Assembly (NCBI RefSeq): GCF_005765165.1
Contig: NZ_VCIW01000025.1
Coordinates: 1-64,000 of the forward strand
Origin: Paenibacillus antri
GTDB taxonomy: Bacteria; Bacillota; Bacilli; Paenibacillales; YIM-B00363
Length of the DNA stretch: 64,000 nt
Direction of reading: 5' to 3'
Positions within the stretch are counted from its first letter, which is position 1; the number at the start of each line of letters is the position of its first letter. The translations under genes and the position numbers were made by a program. This document shows positions 35,586 to 43,563 of this stretch, piece after piece. The notes below the pieces were generated by a model. That model had not been told where the DNA came from. It did no database searches and saw only the letters and a program-made list of their open reading frames with translations.

Positions 35586-37079
35586 TTATTCCGATTCCGC
35601 CGAGAGCTTAGGCTTCTTGCCTTCGTCCGGATCCTCCGCCGGCTTGGCCCGCTTAATAAACAACGCCATGACGAGCGAGACCGCGGAGATGATCGTGGCG
35701 ACGAAGAACGCATCGTTAATGCCGCCGAGCATCGCTTCCATGCCGATGGCGAGCTTCGTCTCGTCCGTCGGCACCGCCGTCAGCCGGCTGATCGCGTCCG
35801 CGGCGTACGCTTCCTGCCGGGTGGACATGATCGTCACGAGGAACGCCGTGCCGATCGCGCCGGACACCTGCTGCAGCGTGTTGTTCATCGCCGTGCCGTG
35901 CGGGTAGAAGCGAGGAGGAAGCTGGTTCAAGCCGTTCGTGGAGACGGGCATCATGACCATGGACATTCCGAACATTCGAATCGTATGAATGACCGTCAGC
36001 TCGGTATAGGTCGTCTCCATCGTCAGATCGCTCAGCAAGTACGTCGTAATCGTCATAACGGTCAAGCCGATGACGGCGAGAGCGCGTCCGCCGAATCGGT
36101 CGAACAGCCTGCCGGTGACCGGGGACATGAGCGCCATGAGGAGCGCGCCCGGCAGCATCATCAGCCCCGCGTCGATCGGGGAGATGCCGCGGATGCTCTG
36201 CACGTACAGCGGCAGCAGCAGCATGCCGGAGAACATGGCCATCGTCAAAACCATCGAGATGGCCGCCGATAACGAATACGCGGGAAAGCGGAAGATGCCG
36301 AAGTTCAACATCGGCCGCTCCATCTGCGATTGACGCAGGATGAACCACGTCAGAGCGGCTACCCCGGCGATGATGGTCAGATAGACGGTCGGGTGCTCCC
36401 AGCCCTTCGAGCCGGCGGAGCTGAAGCCGTACAGCAGACCGCCGAAGCCGATGCTCGACAAGACGAGCGAGAAGAAATCGAGGCGGACGTTCGACCGTTC
36501 CTTCTTGTCTTTCAAGAGGAAGAAGCCGAGCAAGAGCACGACCGCCGCGATCGGCGTGACGAAGTGGAACAGCATTCTCCAATCGTAGTGTTCGACGATC
36601 CAGCCCGACAGCGTCGGACCGATCGCCGGCGCGCCCATTAAGACGAGTCCGAAGACGCCCATCGCCGCGCCGCGTTTTTCTACGGGAAAGCTGACCAGCA
36701 TGACGTTCATCAAGACCGGCATCATGATCGCCGAACCGGAGGCCTGCACCATCCGTCCGGTCAGCAGCAGCGGGAACGCGTGCGCATAGCCGGCCAACAC
36801 CGTGCCTAGCAAGAACAAACCCATGGCCCCCAAAAACAAGTGGCGGACCGAATATTTCTGAATCAGGAACGCCGTCGTCGGGATCAAGATGCCGTTCACC
36901 AGCATGAAGCCGGTGGAGAGCCACTGCACCGTCGACGGGTCGATCGCGAGGTCGTTCATGATCGAGGGAAGGGCGATATTCAACAGCGTATTGTTAAGAA
37001 AAGTAATGAATGCGCCGATCATCAATACGGCGAGCAAGCCGTACGGCGGACGGGCGGGGGGCGATGCGGTCGGTTCCAT
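35586..37079 (-). CDS. DHA2-family (EmrB/QacA type) MFS exporter
   Basis: A drug:H+ antiporter-like protein of 497 residues with 14 predicted membrane helices, the DHA2 pattern. Motif D1-like FITFLNNTLLNIALPSI and the motif C region GAPAIGPTLSGWIVEHYDWR are visible, with a later VTGRLFDRFGGR loop. A short charged C-terminal tail (PAEDPDEGKKPKLSAESE) ends the protein. The ATG at 37079 follows AAGGAGA; the longer frame to 37184 has no such site. Single gene, convergent to the glycan locus. Likely exports a toxic compound; substrate not predictable. No adjacent TetR/MarR regulator is present. Confidence 0.9.
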   Translation of the reverse strand: MEPTASPPARPPYGLLAVLMIGAFITFLNNTLLNIALPSIMNDLAIDPSTVQWLSTGFMLVNGILIPTTAFLIQKYSVRHLFLGAMGLFLLGTVLAGYAHAFPLLLTGRMVQASGSAIMMPVLMNVMLVSFPVEKRGAAMGVFGLVLMGAPAIGPTLSGWIVEHYDWRMLFHFVTPIAAVVLLLGFFLLKDKKERSNVRLDFFSLVLSSIGFGGLLYGFSSAGSKGWEHPTVYLTIIAGVAALTWFILRQSQMERPMLNFGIFRFPAYSLSAAISMVLTMAMFSGMLLLPLYVQSIRGISPIDAGLMMLPGALLMALMSPVTGRLFDRFGGRALAVIGLTVMTITTYLLSDLTMETTYTELTVIHTIRMFGMSMVMMPVSTNGLNQLPPRFYPHGTAMNNTLQQVSGAIGTAFLVTIMSTRQEAYAADAISRLTAVPTDETKLAIGMEAMLGGINDAFFVATIISAVSLVMALFIKRAKPAEDPDEGKKPKLSAESE

Positions 37080-37519
37080 AATCGTCTCCTTCGGTTGTTC
37101 GGGTTTACCTAATTTTTTGCAGGTGACAAGATCATATACCACCGTACCCCGAATCGCAAGAAACCGTTGGCCACCGGTCAACAATCGCGAACGGATCGCC
37201 GGGTTCGGCGCGCCGCTTTCCCCCGCCTCGAAGGGGGATTGTCCTTTTCCGCTCCTTATCCTCGGTTTCCCTTGAGTCAGCTGGAGCCGGTCTAGGGAAC
37301 CGAGAGCATGTAATTGCGGAACATCCCCGCCCCCCCCACGCCGCGCACAGCTGAGCGAAGGGAAGCCGAGGACAAGGAGCCGCGGAACGTCCCCGTCCTC
37401 TGGCCAGCGACTGTCTCGGACGTCCTCGTGGCGGGGGCGGCCCTGTTATTTCGCCCGGTCCTCTTCGTTTTCTGGTATTCTATACAGTGGCATAGATAGA
37501 AACGGAGATGAGATCCATC
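37080..37519. repeat. Intergenic region with a long imperfect palindrome
   Basis: No gene is supported here. GCTCCTTATCCTCGGTTTCC begins a 33-base arm (37251-37283) that is complementary at 28 of 33 positions to 37348-37380, with a 64-base loop. Inside and beside it, GCGGAACATCCCCGCC (37316-37331) is nearly repeated as GCGGAACGTCCCCGTC (37382-37397), and a run of eight C occurs near 37330. This looks like a miniature palindromic intergenic element. A TATACAG segment near 37489 may be part of the promoter of the following exporter gene. Confidence 0.7.
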
Positions 37520-38746
37520 ATGAATCAAGCGCCAAACATGGAAACGGCGAAGGCGGAAGGCGGTCGCTCGAAGGGGCGGCTGCTGACGGGCGTCGTGTTA
37601 GGAACGGCTACGGCGATCGGGCCGTTTTCGATCGATATGTACTTGCCGGCGCTGCCGGATATGGCGGCGGAGTACGCAACGAACGCGGCCTGGACGCAGG
37701 TGACGCTGACGATGTTCCTGCTCGGCATGGCGATCGGTCAGATCGTCGCGGGACCGATCAGCGACGCTTGGGGGCGCAGAAGACCGCTCTTCATCGGACT
37801 ATGCGTATATATCGTCGCTTCGCTCTTATGCGCGGTCGCGCCGACGATCGAATGGCTGGCGGCGCTTAGGCTGCTGCAAGGGCTGGCGGGCGCTTCGGGG
37901 GTCGTGATCGCGCGGGCGATCGCCAGGGACCGGTTCGAGGGCGTGGAACTGACGAAGTTTTTCGCATTGCTCACCCTGATCGGCGGAGCGGGGCCGATCG
38001 TCGCGCCGATTATCGGCGGACAGCTGTTGCTGCTCACGTCTTGGCACGGCGTGTTCGTGTTCTTGGCCGCGTTCGGCTTGTTCTTATGGGTTTCCCTCTT
38101 TATGGCGATTCCGGAGAGTCTGCCGCGAGAGCGCCGCATCGCCGGGGGGATCGGGAATTCGACGCGTTCGATGCTCGGGCTGCTCAAGAACCGGGAATTG
38201 ATCGGCTTCGCGTTGACCCAAGGCTTGGCGCAAGCCGGACTATTTTCGTACATCTCCAGCTCGTCGTTCCTGATGCAGGATCATTACGGCGTGTCGCCGC
38301 AGACGTTCAGCTTGCTGTTCGCGCTGTGCGGCTCCGCGTTCATCGTGGGCTCTCAAGGCACGGCGCGGCTGGTCGGGAAATACTCCGAGCGCACGCTGCT
38401 GTTCACGGGCCTGATCGTTGCGGCGGCTTCCGGACTCTATTTGCTCGCGGCGCTGATTCTTGAGGCCGGCCTGCCTTTCGTCGTGCCCGCGCTGTTCCTC
38501 GTCGTCTGCTGCATGGGCGTCATCGGCACGACGTGCACGTCGCTCGCGCTGCAGAAGCATAAGCAGGCCGCGGGCAGCGCAGCCGGCTTGCTCGGCTTGA
38601 TCGGCATGTCGGCCGGCGCTTTGATTTCGCCGCTGACCGGCCTAGGCGGAGGCGAGACGGTACTGCCGATCGGCGCAGTCATCGCAGCCTGCTTCTGCGG
38701 AGCGCTGCTCAGTTATTTCCTGTTCATACGTCGCTCGGACGCTTAA
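37520..38746 (+). CDS. Bcr/CflA-family MFS exporter
   Basis: A 12-helix drug efflux protein of about 408 residues. The family signature FSIDMYLPALPDM lies in helix 1, the motif A loop is SDAWGRRRPLFIG, and the motif C-like glycine/proline segment is GGAGPIVAPIIGGQLL. ATG at 37520 is chosen over the in-frame ATG at 37508 because GGAGATGAG lies upstream of it and the protein then begins MNQAPNM before the first helix. The gene stands alone, with a terminator at 38755-38793. It faces away from the DHA2 exporter across the palindromic element. Substrate unknown (bicyclomycin/chloramphenicol-type compounds in the family). Confidence 0.9.
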   Translation: MNQAPNMETAKAEGGRSKGRLLTGVVLGTATAIGPFSIDMYLPALPDMAAEYATNAAWTQVTLTMFLLGMAIGQIVAGPISDAWGRRRPLFIGLCVYIVASLLCAVAPTIEWLAALRLLQGLAGASGVVIARAIARDRFEGVELTKFFALLTLIGGAGPIVAPIIGGQLLLLTSWHGVFVFLAAFGLFLWVSLFMAIPESLPRERRIAGGIGNSTRSMLGLLKNRELIGFALTQGLAQAGLFSYISSSSFLMQDHYGVSPQTFSLLFALCGSAFIVGSQGTARLVGKYSERTLLFTGLIVAAASGLYLLAALILEAGLPFVVPALFLVVCCMGVIGTTCTSLALQKHKQAAGSAAGLLGLIGMSAGALISPLTGLGGGETVLPIGAVIAACFCGALLSYFLFIRRSDA

Positions 38747-38754
38747 AAAGAAAG

Positions 38755-38793
38755 AAGTCCCCTGCTGCCATGGATTCGGCGTCGGGGGACTTT
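38755..38793 (+). terminator. Terminator after the Bcr/CflA exporter
   Basis: AAGTCCCC (38755-38762) pairs with GGGGACTT (38785-38792), preceded by A-rich and followed by T-containing sequence. It isolates the exporter from the fructan locus. Confidence 0.75.
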
Positions 38794-38820
38794 GCTTTCC
38801 AGAGGCGAGAACATAATTAT

Positions 38821-38871
38821 TTGGAAACGTTTCAAAAACATATTGAAACGTTTCCAACATGGTGCTATAAT
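38821..38871 (+). promoter_or_regulatory. lacI promoter with two LacI-type operators
   Basis: TTGGAAACGTTTCAA (38821-38835) and TTGAAACGTTTCCAA (38843-38857) are two copies of one operator in mirrored form, 22 bases apart centre to centre. The second includes the -35 box TTGAAA (38843-38848), which lies exactly 17 bases before TATAAT (38866-38871). The central CG with GAAACGTTTC arms is typical of LacI-family sites. Binding here would block RNA polymerase, so the regulator probably represses itself. Confidence 0.87.
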
Positions 38872-38914
38872 CCAATTCATAAAGATAAGCGTTTCTGTTT
38901 GCGGAGGGTTCTTC

Positions 38915-39883
38915 ATGTCAAGCATTAAAGACGTAGCGAGTTTGGCCGGCGTCGCGGTCGGCACCGTGTCCAGAGTCATCAATAACATCGGATCGGTAAA
39001 GCCGCATACCCGCGATAAGGTGCTTGCGGCGATCGAGCAGTTGAATTACGTGCCGAACGAGGTGGCGCGAAACTTCAAGATGCAGAAGTCCAAGATGGTC
39101 GCGCTGTTGCTCCCGAGCATCTGGCATCCTTTCTTTTCCGAGCTGGCGTATTATATCGAAGACGAATTGGATCGATACGGGTTCAAGTTAATGTTGTGCA
39201 ACAGCGGGGGCAAGCCGGAGAAAGAGCTCTATTACCTGGATATGCTGCTGCAAAATAAAGTCGCCGGCGTCGTCGGCATCACCTACAACCATATCGAAAA
39301 TAACGTAAGCGCGGACATTCCGATCGTCAGCATCGACAGACATTTCGCGAAAGCGATTACATGCGTAACCTCGGACAATTTCGACGGCGGGCGGATCGCG
39401 TTCCGGGAGCTGCTGAAGGCGGGCGCCAAGAAGCCGGCGTTTCTGGGCAGCCGGCCGGAGGTATACAGCGAGACGCTGCGGCGCAAGGAAGGGTTCCTTC
39501 ACGAAGCGGTGCTTCACCGGATCGAGCCGATCGTCTACGAAGGGCCGGATCCTTGCCTCGACGACGAAGGCTTCTACCGGACGTTCCTGGAACGATTCCC
39601 GGAGGCGGACGGTTTGTTCGCCATCACCGACATGGCGGCCGCGAAATATATAGAGACGGCGAAGTCGTTCGGGAAGCGGGTGCCGGCGGACGTGAAGGTG
39701 ATCGGGTACGACGGCATTCAAGACCATCCTTATTTTCATCCGGTCTTGTCGACGATCCGGCAGCCGGTGGAAGAGATGGCTCGCACGGCGGTCACGCTGC
39801 TGTTGAAAAAAATTGAAGGAGAAGCCGTGGAGCAGGAGACGTACCGCATTCCTGTCCGGTTTCGCCCCGGCGAGACGACATAA
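38915..39883 (+). CDS. LacI-family regulator of the fructan locus
   Basis: A 322-residue repressor. Residues 1-50 are the LacI helix-turn-helix and hinge (SIKDVASLAGVAVGTVSRVIN, YVPNEVARNF), and the rest is a periplasmic-binding-protein-like effector domain (VALLLPSIWHPFFSELAYYI, PIVSIDRHF, VIGYDGIQDHPYFHPVLSTI). ATG at 38915 follows GGAGGG; the longer frame from 38792 would include the promoter and operators. Three matching operators lie before this gene and before the importer, so it should control both. The inducer is probably a fructose-containing sugar or its phosphate (inference from the GH32 and fructokinase genes downstream). Confidence 0.93.
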   Translation: MSSIKDVASLAGVAVGTVSRVINNIGSVKPHTRDKVLAAIEQLNYVPNEVARNFKMQKSKMVALLLPSIWHPFFSELAYYIEDELDRYGFKLMLCNSGGKPEKELYYLDMLLQNKVAGVVGITYNHIENNVSADIPIVSIDRHFAKAITCVTSDNFDGGRIAFRELLKAGAKKPAFLGSRPEVYSETLRRKEGFLHEAVLHRIEPIVYEGPDPCLDDEGFYRTFLERFPEADGLFAITDMAAAKYIETAKSFGKRVPADVKVIGYDGIQDHPYFHPVLSTIRQPVEEMARTAVTLLLKKIEGEAVEQETYRIPVRFRPGETT

Positions 39884-39900
39884 ATTTTTTTTCAATTATT

Positions 39901-39916
39901 TTTGAAACGTTTCAAA
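39901..39916 (+). promoter_or_regulatory. Third LacI-type operator, before the importer genes
   Basis: TTTGAAACGTTTCAAA is a perfect 16-base palindrome with the same GAAACGTTTC core as the two operators at 38821-38857. It lies 34 bases before the first permease start. It may act as an operator for an internal promoter or as a roadblock for transcription coming from lacI. A loop between it and the two upstream copies, about 1.06 kb away, is possible. Confidence 0.85.
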
Positions 39917-39949
39917 TTCCAAAAACCTTCAACGTCGGGGGATGACGAC

Positions 39950-40864
39950 ATGCAACAGAGCCGCCGCGCGGCCAAAAGCATCATGGCGAATTGGGAGCTT
40001 TACGCGCTGATTGCCTTTCCGGTCGCCTACTTTATTGTGTTCCGGTACATTCCGATGTACGGCGTTACGATCGCTTTCAAGGATTTCTCCCCGGCGCTCG
40101 GCATCTGGGGCAGTCCTTGGACCGGCTTCGACCACTTCCGAACTTTTTTCGAATCATATAATTTCGAACAAATCCTAAGGAACACGGTGTTCCTTAGCGT
40201 CCTACTACTGCTGATCGCGTTCCCGATTCCGATCCTTGCGGCGCTCATGCTCAATCAGGTGGCGCATCGGCGGCTGAAGCGGTTCATCCAGACGTCGATC
40301 TACGCGCCGTACTTCATCTCTACCGTCGTGCTGATCGGCATGGTGTACGTGTTCTTGTCCCCGAACAGCGGCATCGTCAATCACTTGATCGTCGCGTTGG
40401 GCGGGGAGCCGATCCTATTTATGGCGAAGGCGGAGTGGTTCCGGCCGATCTACGTATTCACCGACGTCTGGCAGAACACCGGCTTCGCCTCTATCATCTA
40501 CTTGGCCGCGCTCGCCGGCATCGACCCGCATCTGCACGAGGCGGCGGTCGTGGACGGCGCAAGCAAGTGGCAGCGGGTCCGCCATATCGACTTGCCGGGC
40601 ATCGCGCCGACGATTCTCGTCATGTTCATTCTCGCGATCGGCAACTTAATGAACATCGGGTTCGAAAAGGCGTTCTTAATGCAGACGGACGTCAACGTCG
40701 ACACCTCGGAAATTATCCCGACTTACGTGTACAAGATCGGCATTCAACGCGCCCAGTACAGCTTCTCGGCGGCGATCGGGTTGTTCAACGCCGTCATTAA
40801 CCTGATCCTGCTCGTCGTCGTAAACCAGACCGTCAAGAAGATGAACGGCAACAGCTTGTTCTAA
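39950..40864 (+). CDS. Sugar ABC transporter permease, LplB type (fructan locus)
   Basis: Permease of a CUT1-type importer, about 304 residues with six predicted membrane helices. Visible are NWELYALIAFPVAYFIVFRY, the YIPMYGVTIAFKDFSP loop and the EAA region AGIDPHLHEAAVVDGASKW. The ATG at 39950 follows GGGGG; the open frame from 39902 would translate the operator and is rejected. First gene of the importer unit, 66 bases after lacI. No ATPase gene is present in the locus; a shared MsmX-like ATPase is expected. Substrate inferred as fructo-oligosaccharides. Confidence 0.9.
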   Translation: MQQSRRAAKSIMANWELYALIAFPVAYFIVFRYIPMYGVTIAFKDFSPALGIWGSPWTGFDHFRTFFESYNFEQILRNTVFLSVLLLLIAFPIPILAALMLNQVAHRRLKRFIQTSIYAPYFISTVVLIGMVYVFLSPNSGIVNHLIVALGGEPILFMAKAEWFRPIYVFTDVWQNTGFASIIYLAALAGIDPHLHEAAVVDGASKWQRVRHIDLPGIAPTILVMFILAIGNLMNIGFEKAFLMQTDVNVDTSEIIPTYVYKIGIQRAQYSFSAAIGLFNAVINLILLVVVNQTVKKMNGNSLF

Positions 40865-40878
40865 GGAGAGGAACCTCG

Positions 40879-41769
40879 ATGCCGACGCTGAAAAGAAAAT
40901 CCGGCAGCGACATTCTGTTCGATGTCGCGAATTATACGCTGCTACTCGGGTTTACGTTATTGATTTTGTATCCGCTTTATTTCATTCTGATCGCTTCCTT
41001 CAGCGACCCGGACCGGGTCAGCGCCGGCGCCGTGTGGCTGTGGCCGACGGACGTCACGTTCGAGGGCTATCGAAGAATATTCGCGGACGGCGCGATCTGG
41101 ATCGGATACCGCAATTCGATCCTATACGCGGCGCTGACGGCGCTGATCGGAACCGCGCTCGCCATCATGGCAGCGTACCCGTTGGCTCGGAAAGACTTCT
41201 ATGGCAGGAACGTCTTTATGATCTTTTTCGCCATTACGCTTTTTTTCAACGGCGGTTTGATCCCCACCTACTTACTGGTGAAGAACCTCCACCTTATGAA
41301 TTCGATGTGGGCGGTCGTGCTCGTCTCGGCCGTAGACGCGTTCGTCATCATTATCGCTCGGACGTTCTTCCAAGGGCTGCCGGAGGAGATCCGGGAAGCC
41401 GCCAACATGGACGGCTGCACGAACATGCGCTATATCCGGAGCTTCGTGCTGCCGCTGTCGAAGCCGATCATCGCCGTGCTGGTGTTGTTCGCGGTCGTAC
41501 GGCAGTGGAACGGATTTTTCGATGCATTGATTTATTTGAACGACAGCGACAAGTATCCGCTGCAGCTCATCCTTCGGAACATCCTGATCGAAAATCAGCC
41601 CTCGGGCAACCTGGTGGACGATATCCAAACCGCGCTCGAGAAGCAGCGGATCGTCGGCTTGATCAAGTACGGCGTCATTATCGTCGCGGCGCTTCCGCTG
41701 CTTGCGCTGTATCCGTTCTTGCAGCGGTATTTCGTGCAAGGGGTATTCATCGGTTCGGTCAAGGGTTGA
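40879..41769 (+). CDS. Sugar ABC transporter permease, YtcP type (fructan locus)
   Basis: Partner permease, 296 residues, six predicted helices. The EAA loop reads LPEEIREAANMDGCTNMRYI, and the protein ends with the family tail PFLQRYFVQGVFIGSVKG. AAGGAGAGG precedes the ATG by about 8 bases, 14 bases after the previous stop. It pairs with the LplB-type permease and the lipoprotein that follows. Similar to the YtcP-type subunit of the first glycan locus, which suggests ancient duplication of the same importer type rather than recent copying. Confidence 0.9.
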   Translation: MPTLKRKSGSDILFDVANYTLLLGFTLLILYPLYFILIASFSDPDRVSAGAVWLWPTDVTFEGYRRIFADGAIWIGYRNSILYAALTALIGTALAIMAAYPLARKDFYGRNVFMIFFAITLFFNGGLIPTYLLVKNLHLMNSMWAVVLVSAVDAFVIIIARTFFQGLPEEIREAANMDGCTNMRYIRSFVLPLSKPIIAVLVLFAVVRQWNGFFDALIYLNDSDKYPLQLILRNILIENQPSGNLVDDIQTALEKQRIVGLIKYGVIIVAALPLLALYPFLQRYFVQGVFIGSVKG

Positions 41770-41881
41770 TCGGAAAGCAAGGAGAGGGGGGATGCCGCCC
41801 GGTCGACGGCGCGCCTGGCACGGACATCCATATTCGCGAGCAAACATCGAAGGGGTAAATCATTTCGGGAGGTTATGAACG

Positions 41882-43534
41882 ATGAAAAGACAAACGGCCT
41901 TATGCTTTTCGATCGCCATGGCTGCGTCGCTGGCGCTCTCGGCCTGCGGCAGCGACCAAGAGCCGAGCGGCGTCGGAACGGAACCGGCGAAGCCGACCGG
42001 AGAAGCGGGCGAAGGCGGGAACGCGCCTGTCGCGTTCCCGCTGCAGGAGCAGGTGACGCTGAAGGCGGTCGCGCCGCGTCCGTCGCTCGCGCCGAGCGAC
42101 TTCAACGCTCAGCCGCTCATTCAACAATTGGAAACGAAGACGAACGTTCGAATCCAATGGGACACGATCGTCGAGACGGATTATTTGGAGAAGCGGAATC
42201 TGCTGCTCGCCAGCGGCTCGCTGCCGGACTTCTTCTTCAGCGGCCGCTTCTCGGACAGCGAGCTCGTTCGGTACAGCAAGGAAGGCACGATCATCCCGCT
42301 GGAGGGCTTGATCGAAGCGCATATGCCGAATTTGAAGGCGATCCTCGACGCGAGACCGGATATCAAAGCTCAAATTACGGCGCCGGACGGCCATATTTAT
42401 TCGCTGCCGCAAGGCGAGGAGTTCGGCTCGGGCAAGGAGGAGATCGGCGCGAACCCGGACTTCCTGTACATCAATAAGGCGTGGCTCGACAAGCTCGGCC
42501 TGCAAGTGCCGAAGACGATCGACGAATATACCGAAGCGCTCCGCGCGTTCAAGACGCAGGATCCGAACGGCAACGGCAAAGCGGATGAAATTCCGCTCAC
42601 CTATATCGATAATTTCTGGACCGGCGACATCGGCGTCCTGTTCGGCGCCTTCGGCGTGCCGGATAAGACGTATCGACCGAACAACCCGACGTATATCGAC
42701 CATCTGAACGTCGTCGACGGCAAGGTGCAGTTCGCGCCGCAGCAAGAAGGCTACAAGAAAGCGGCGGTGTACCTTCATCAATGGTTCGCGGAAGGGCTCG
42801 TCGATCTGGATGCGTTCACGCACGATTACGACACGTATTTCGCCCGCGGCAAGACGGAAGACGAGACGATCGGCTCTCTCATTTGGTGGGATAAGAACGA
42901 CGTCGTCGGCCCGGAGCGCGGGGAGCATTGGGTGCTCGTGCCTCCGTTCGAAGGCATGGTCGTGAAGTGGAACAACGGCGGCGGCTTCGGACGCGACGGC
43001 GTGACGATTACGAAGAACAACGAGCATCCGGAAGTGACCGCCGCGTGGCTGGATTCGTTCTATGAGCCGAAGACGGCGGCGCAGGCGCGCTTCGGGCCGA
43101 TCGGCGTCTGGTACGATCAGGACGCGAACGGCAAGCTCGTGCCGAGAACGGTGGAAAATCCGGGCGAATTCCGTCAAAGCTCCGCGGTCACGAACGGCAT
43201 CGGCCTTCTCTTATACGAACATCTGGACATCGTGGATTACGTCGAGCCCCGGGCGGCGCAGCGAATCAAGGACAGCGCGGACATCTACGTGCCGCAGATG
43301 GAAGACGAGCGGTTCCCGAACGTGTTCTTCCTGGACGAAGAGCTGCAGACGATCGAACGCCTCAAGCCGGACATCTCCGCTTACGTAAACAAGACGAGAG
43401 CGAAGTGGCTGCTGGAAGGCGGCGTGGAGCAGGAATGGGAACATTTCCAAGCGACGCTGAAGAAAATGGGGATCGACGAGCTGCTCGCCGTTCACCAGGC
43501 CGGGTACGATCGGTACCTCGAAGCGCAGAAATAG
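41882..43534 (+). CDS. Sugar-binding lipoprotein of the fructan importer
   Basis: A solute-binding protein of 550 residues. The lipoprotein signal ends in LALSACGSDQ with the Cys at about residue 22, followed by a Gly/Glu/Pro-rich linker. The mature region has LLLASGSLPDFFFSG, the DPNGNGKADEIPLTY calcium-loop-like segment found in this family, and HEPEVTAAWLD-like helices near the C-terminus. The gene begins 112 bases after the permease; GGGAGGT precedes the ATG. It should capture fructo-oligosaccharides outside the cell for the two permeases. The specificity is inferred from the GH32 genes right after it. Confidence 0.92.
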   Translation: MKRQTALCFSIAMAASLALSACGSDQEPSGVGTEPAKPTGEAGEGGNAPVAFPLQEQVTLKAVAPRPSLAPSDFNAQPLIQQLETKTNVRIQWDTIVETDYLEKRNLLLASGSLPDFFFSGRFSDSELVRYSKEGTIIPLEGLIEAHMPNLKAILDARPDIKAQITAPDGHIYSLPQGEEFGSGKEEIGANPDFLYINKAWLDKLGLQVPKTIDEYTEALRAFKTQDPNGNGKADEIPLTYIDNFWTGDIGVLFGAFGVPDKTYRPNNPTYIDHLNVVDGKVQFAPQQEGYKKAAVYLHQWFAEGLVDLDAFTHDYDTYFARGKTEDETIGSLIWWDKNDVVGPERGEHWVLVPPFEGMVVKWNNGGGFGRDGVTITKNNEHPEVTAAWLDSFYEPKTAAQARFGPIGVWYDQDANGKLVPRTVENPGEFRQSSAVTNGIGLLLYEHLDIVDYVEPRAAQRIKDSADIYVPQMEDERFPNVFFLDEELQTIERLKPDISAYVNKTRAKWLLEGGVEQEWEHFQATLKKMGIDELLAVHQAGYDRYLEAQK

Positions 43535-43563
43535 AGAAAATCGGGATTCGGGAGTGAAAAGCG

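Noticed and set aside
39901-39916. CcpA cre site
   Set aside because: TGAAACGTTTCA is two bases shorter than the cre pattern (no N on either side of the central CG), and identical cores flank the local lacI promoter.
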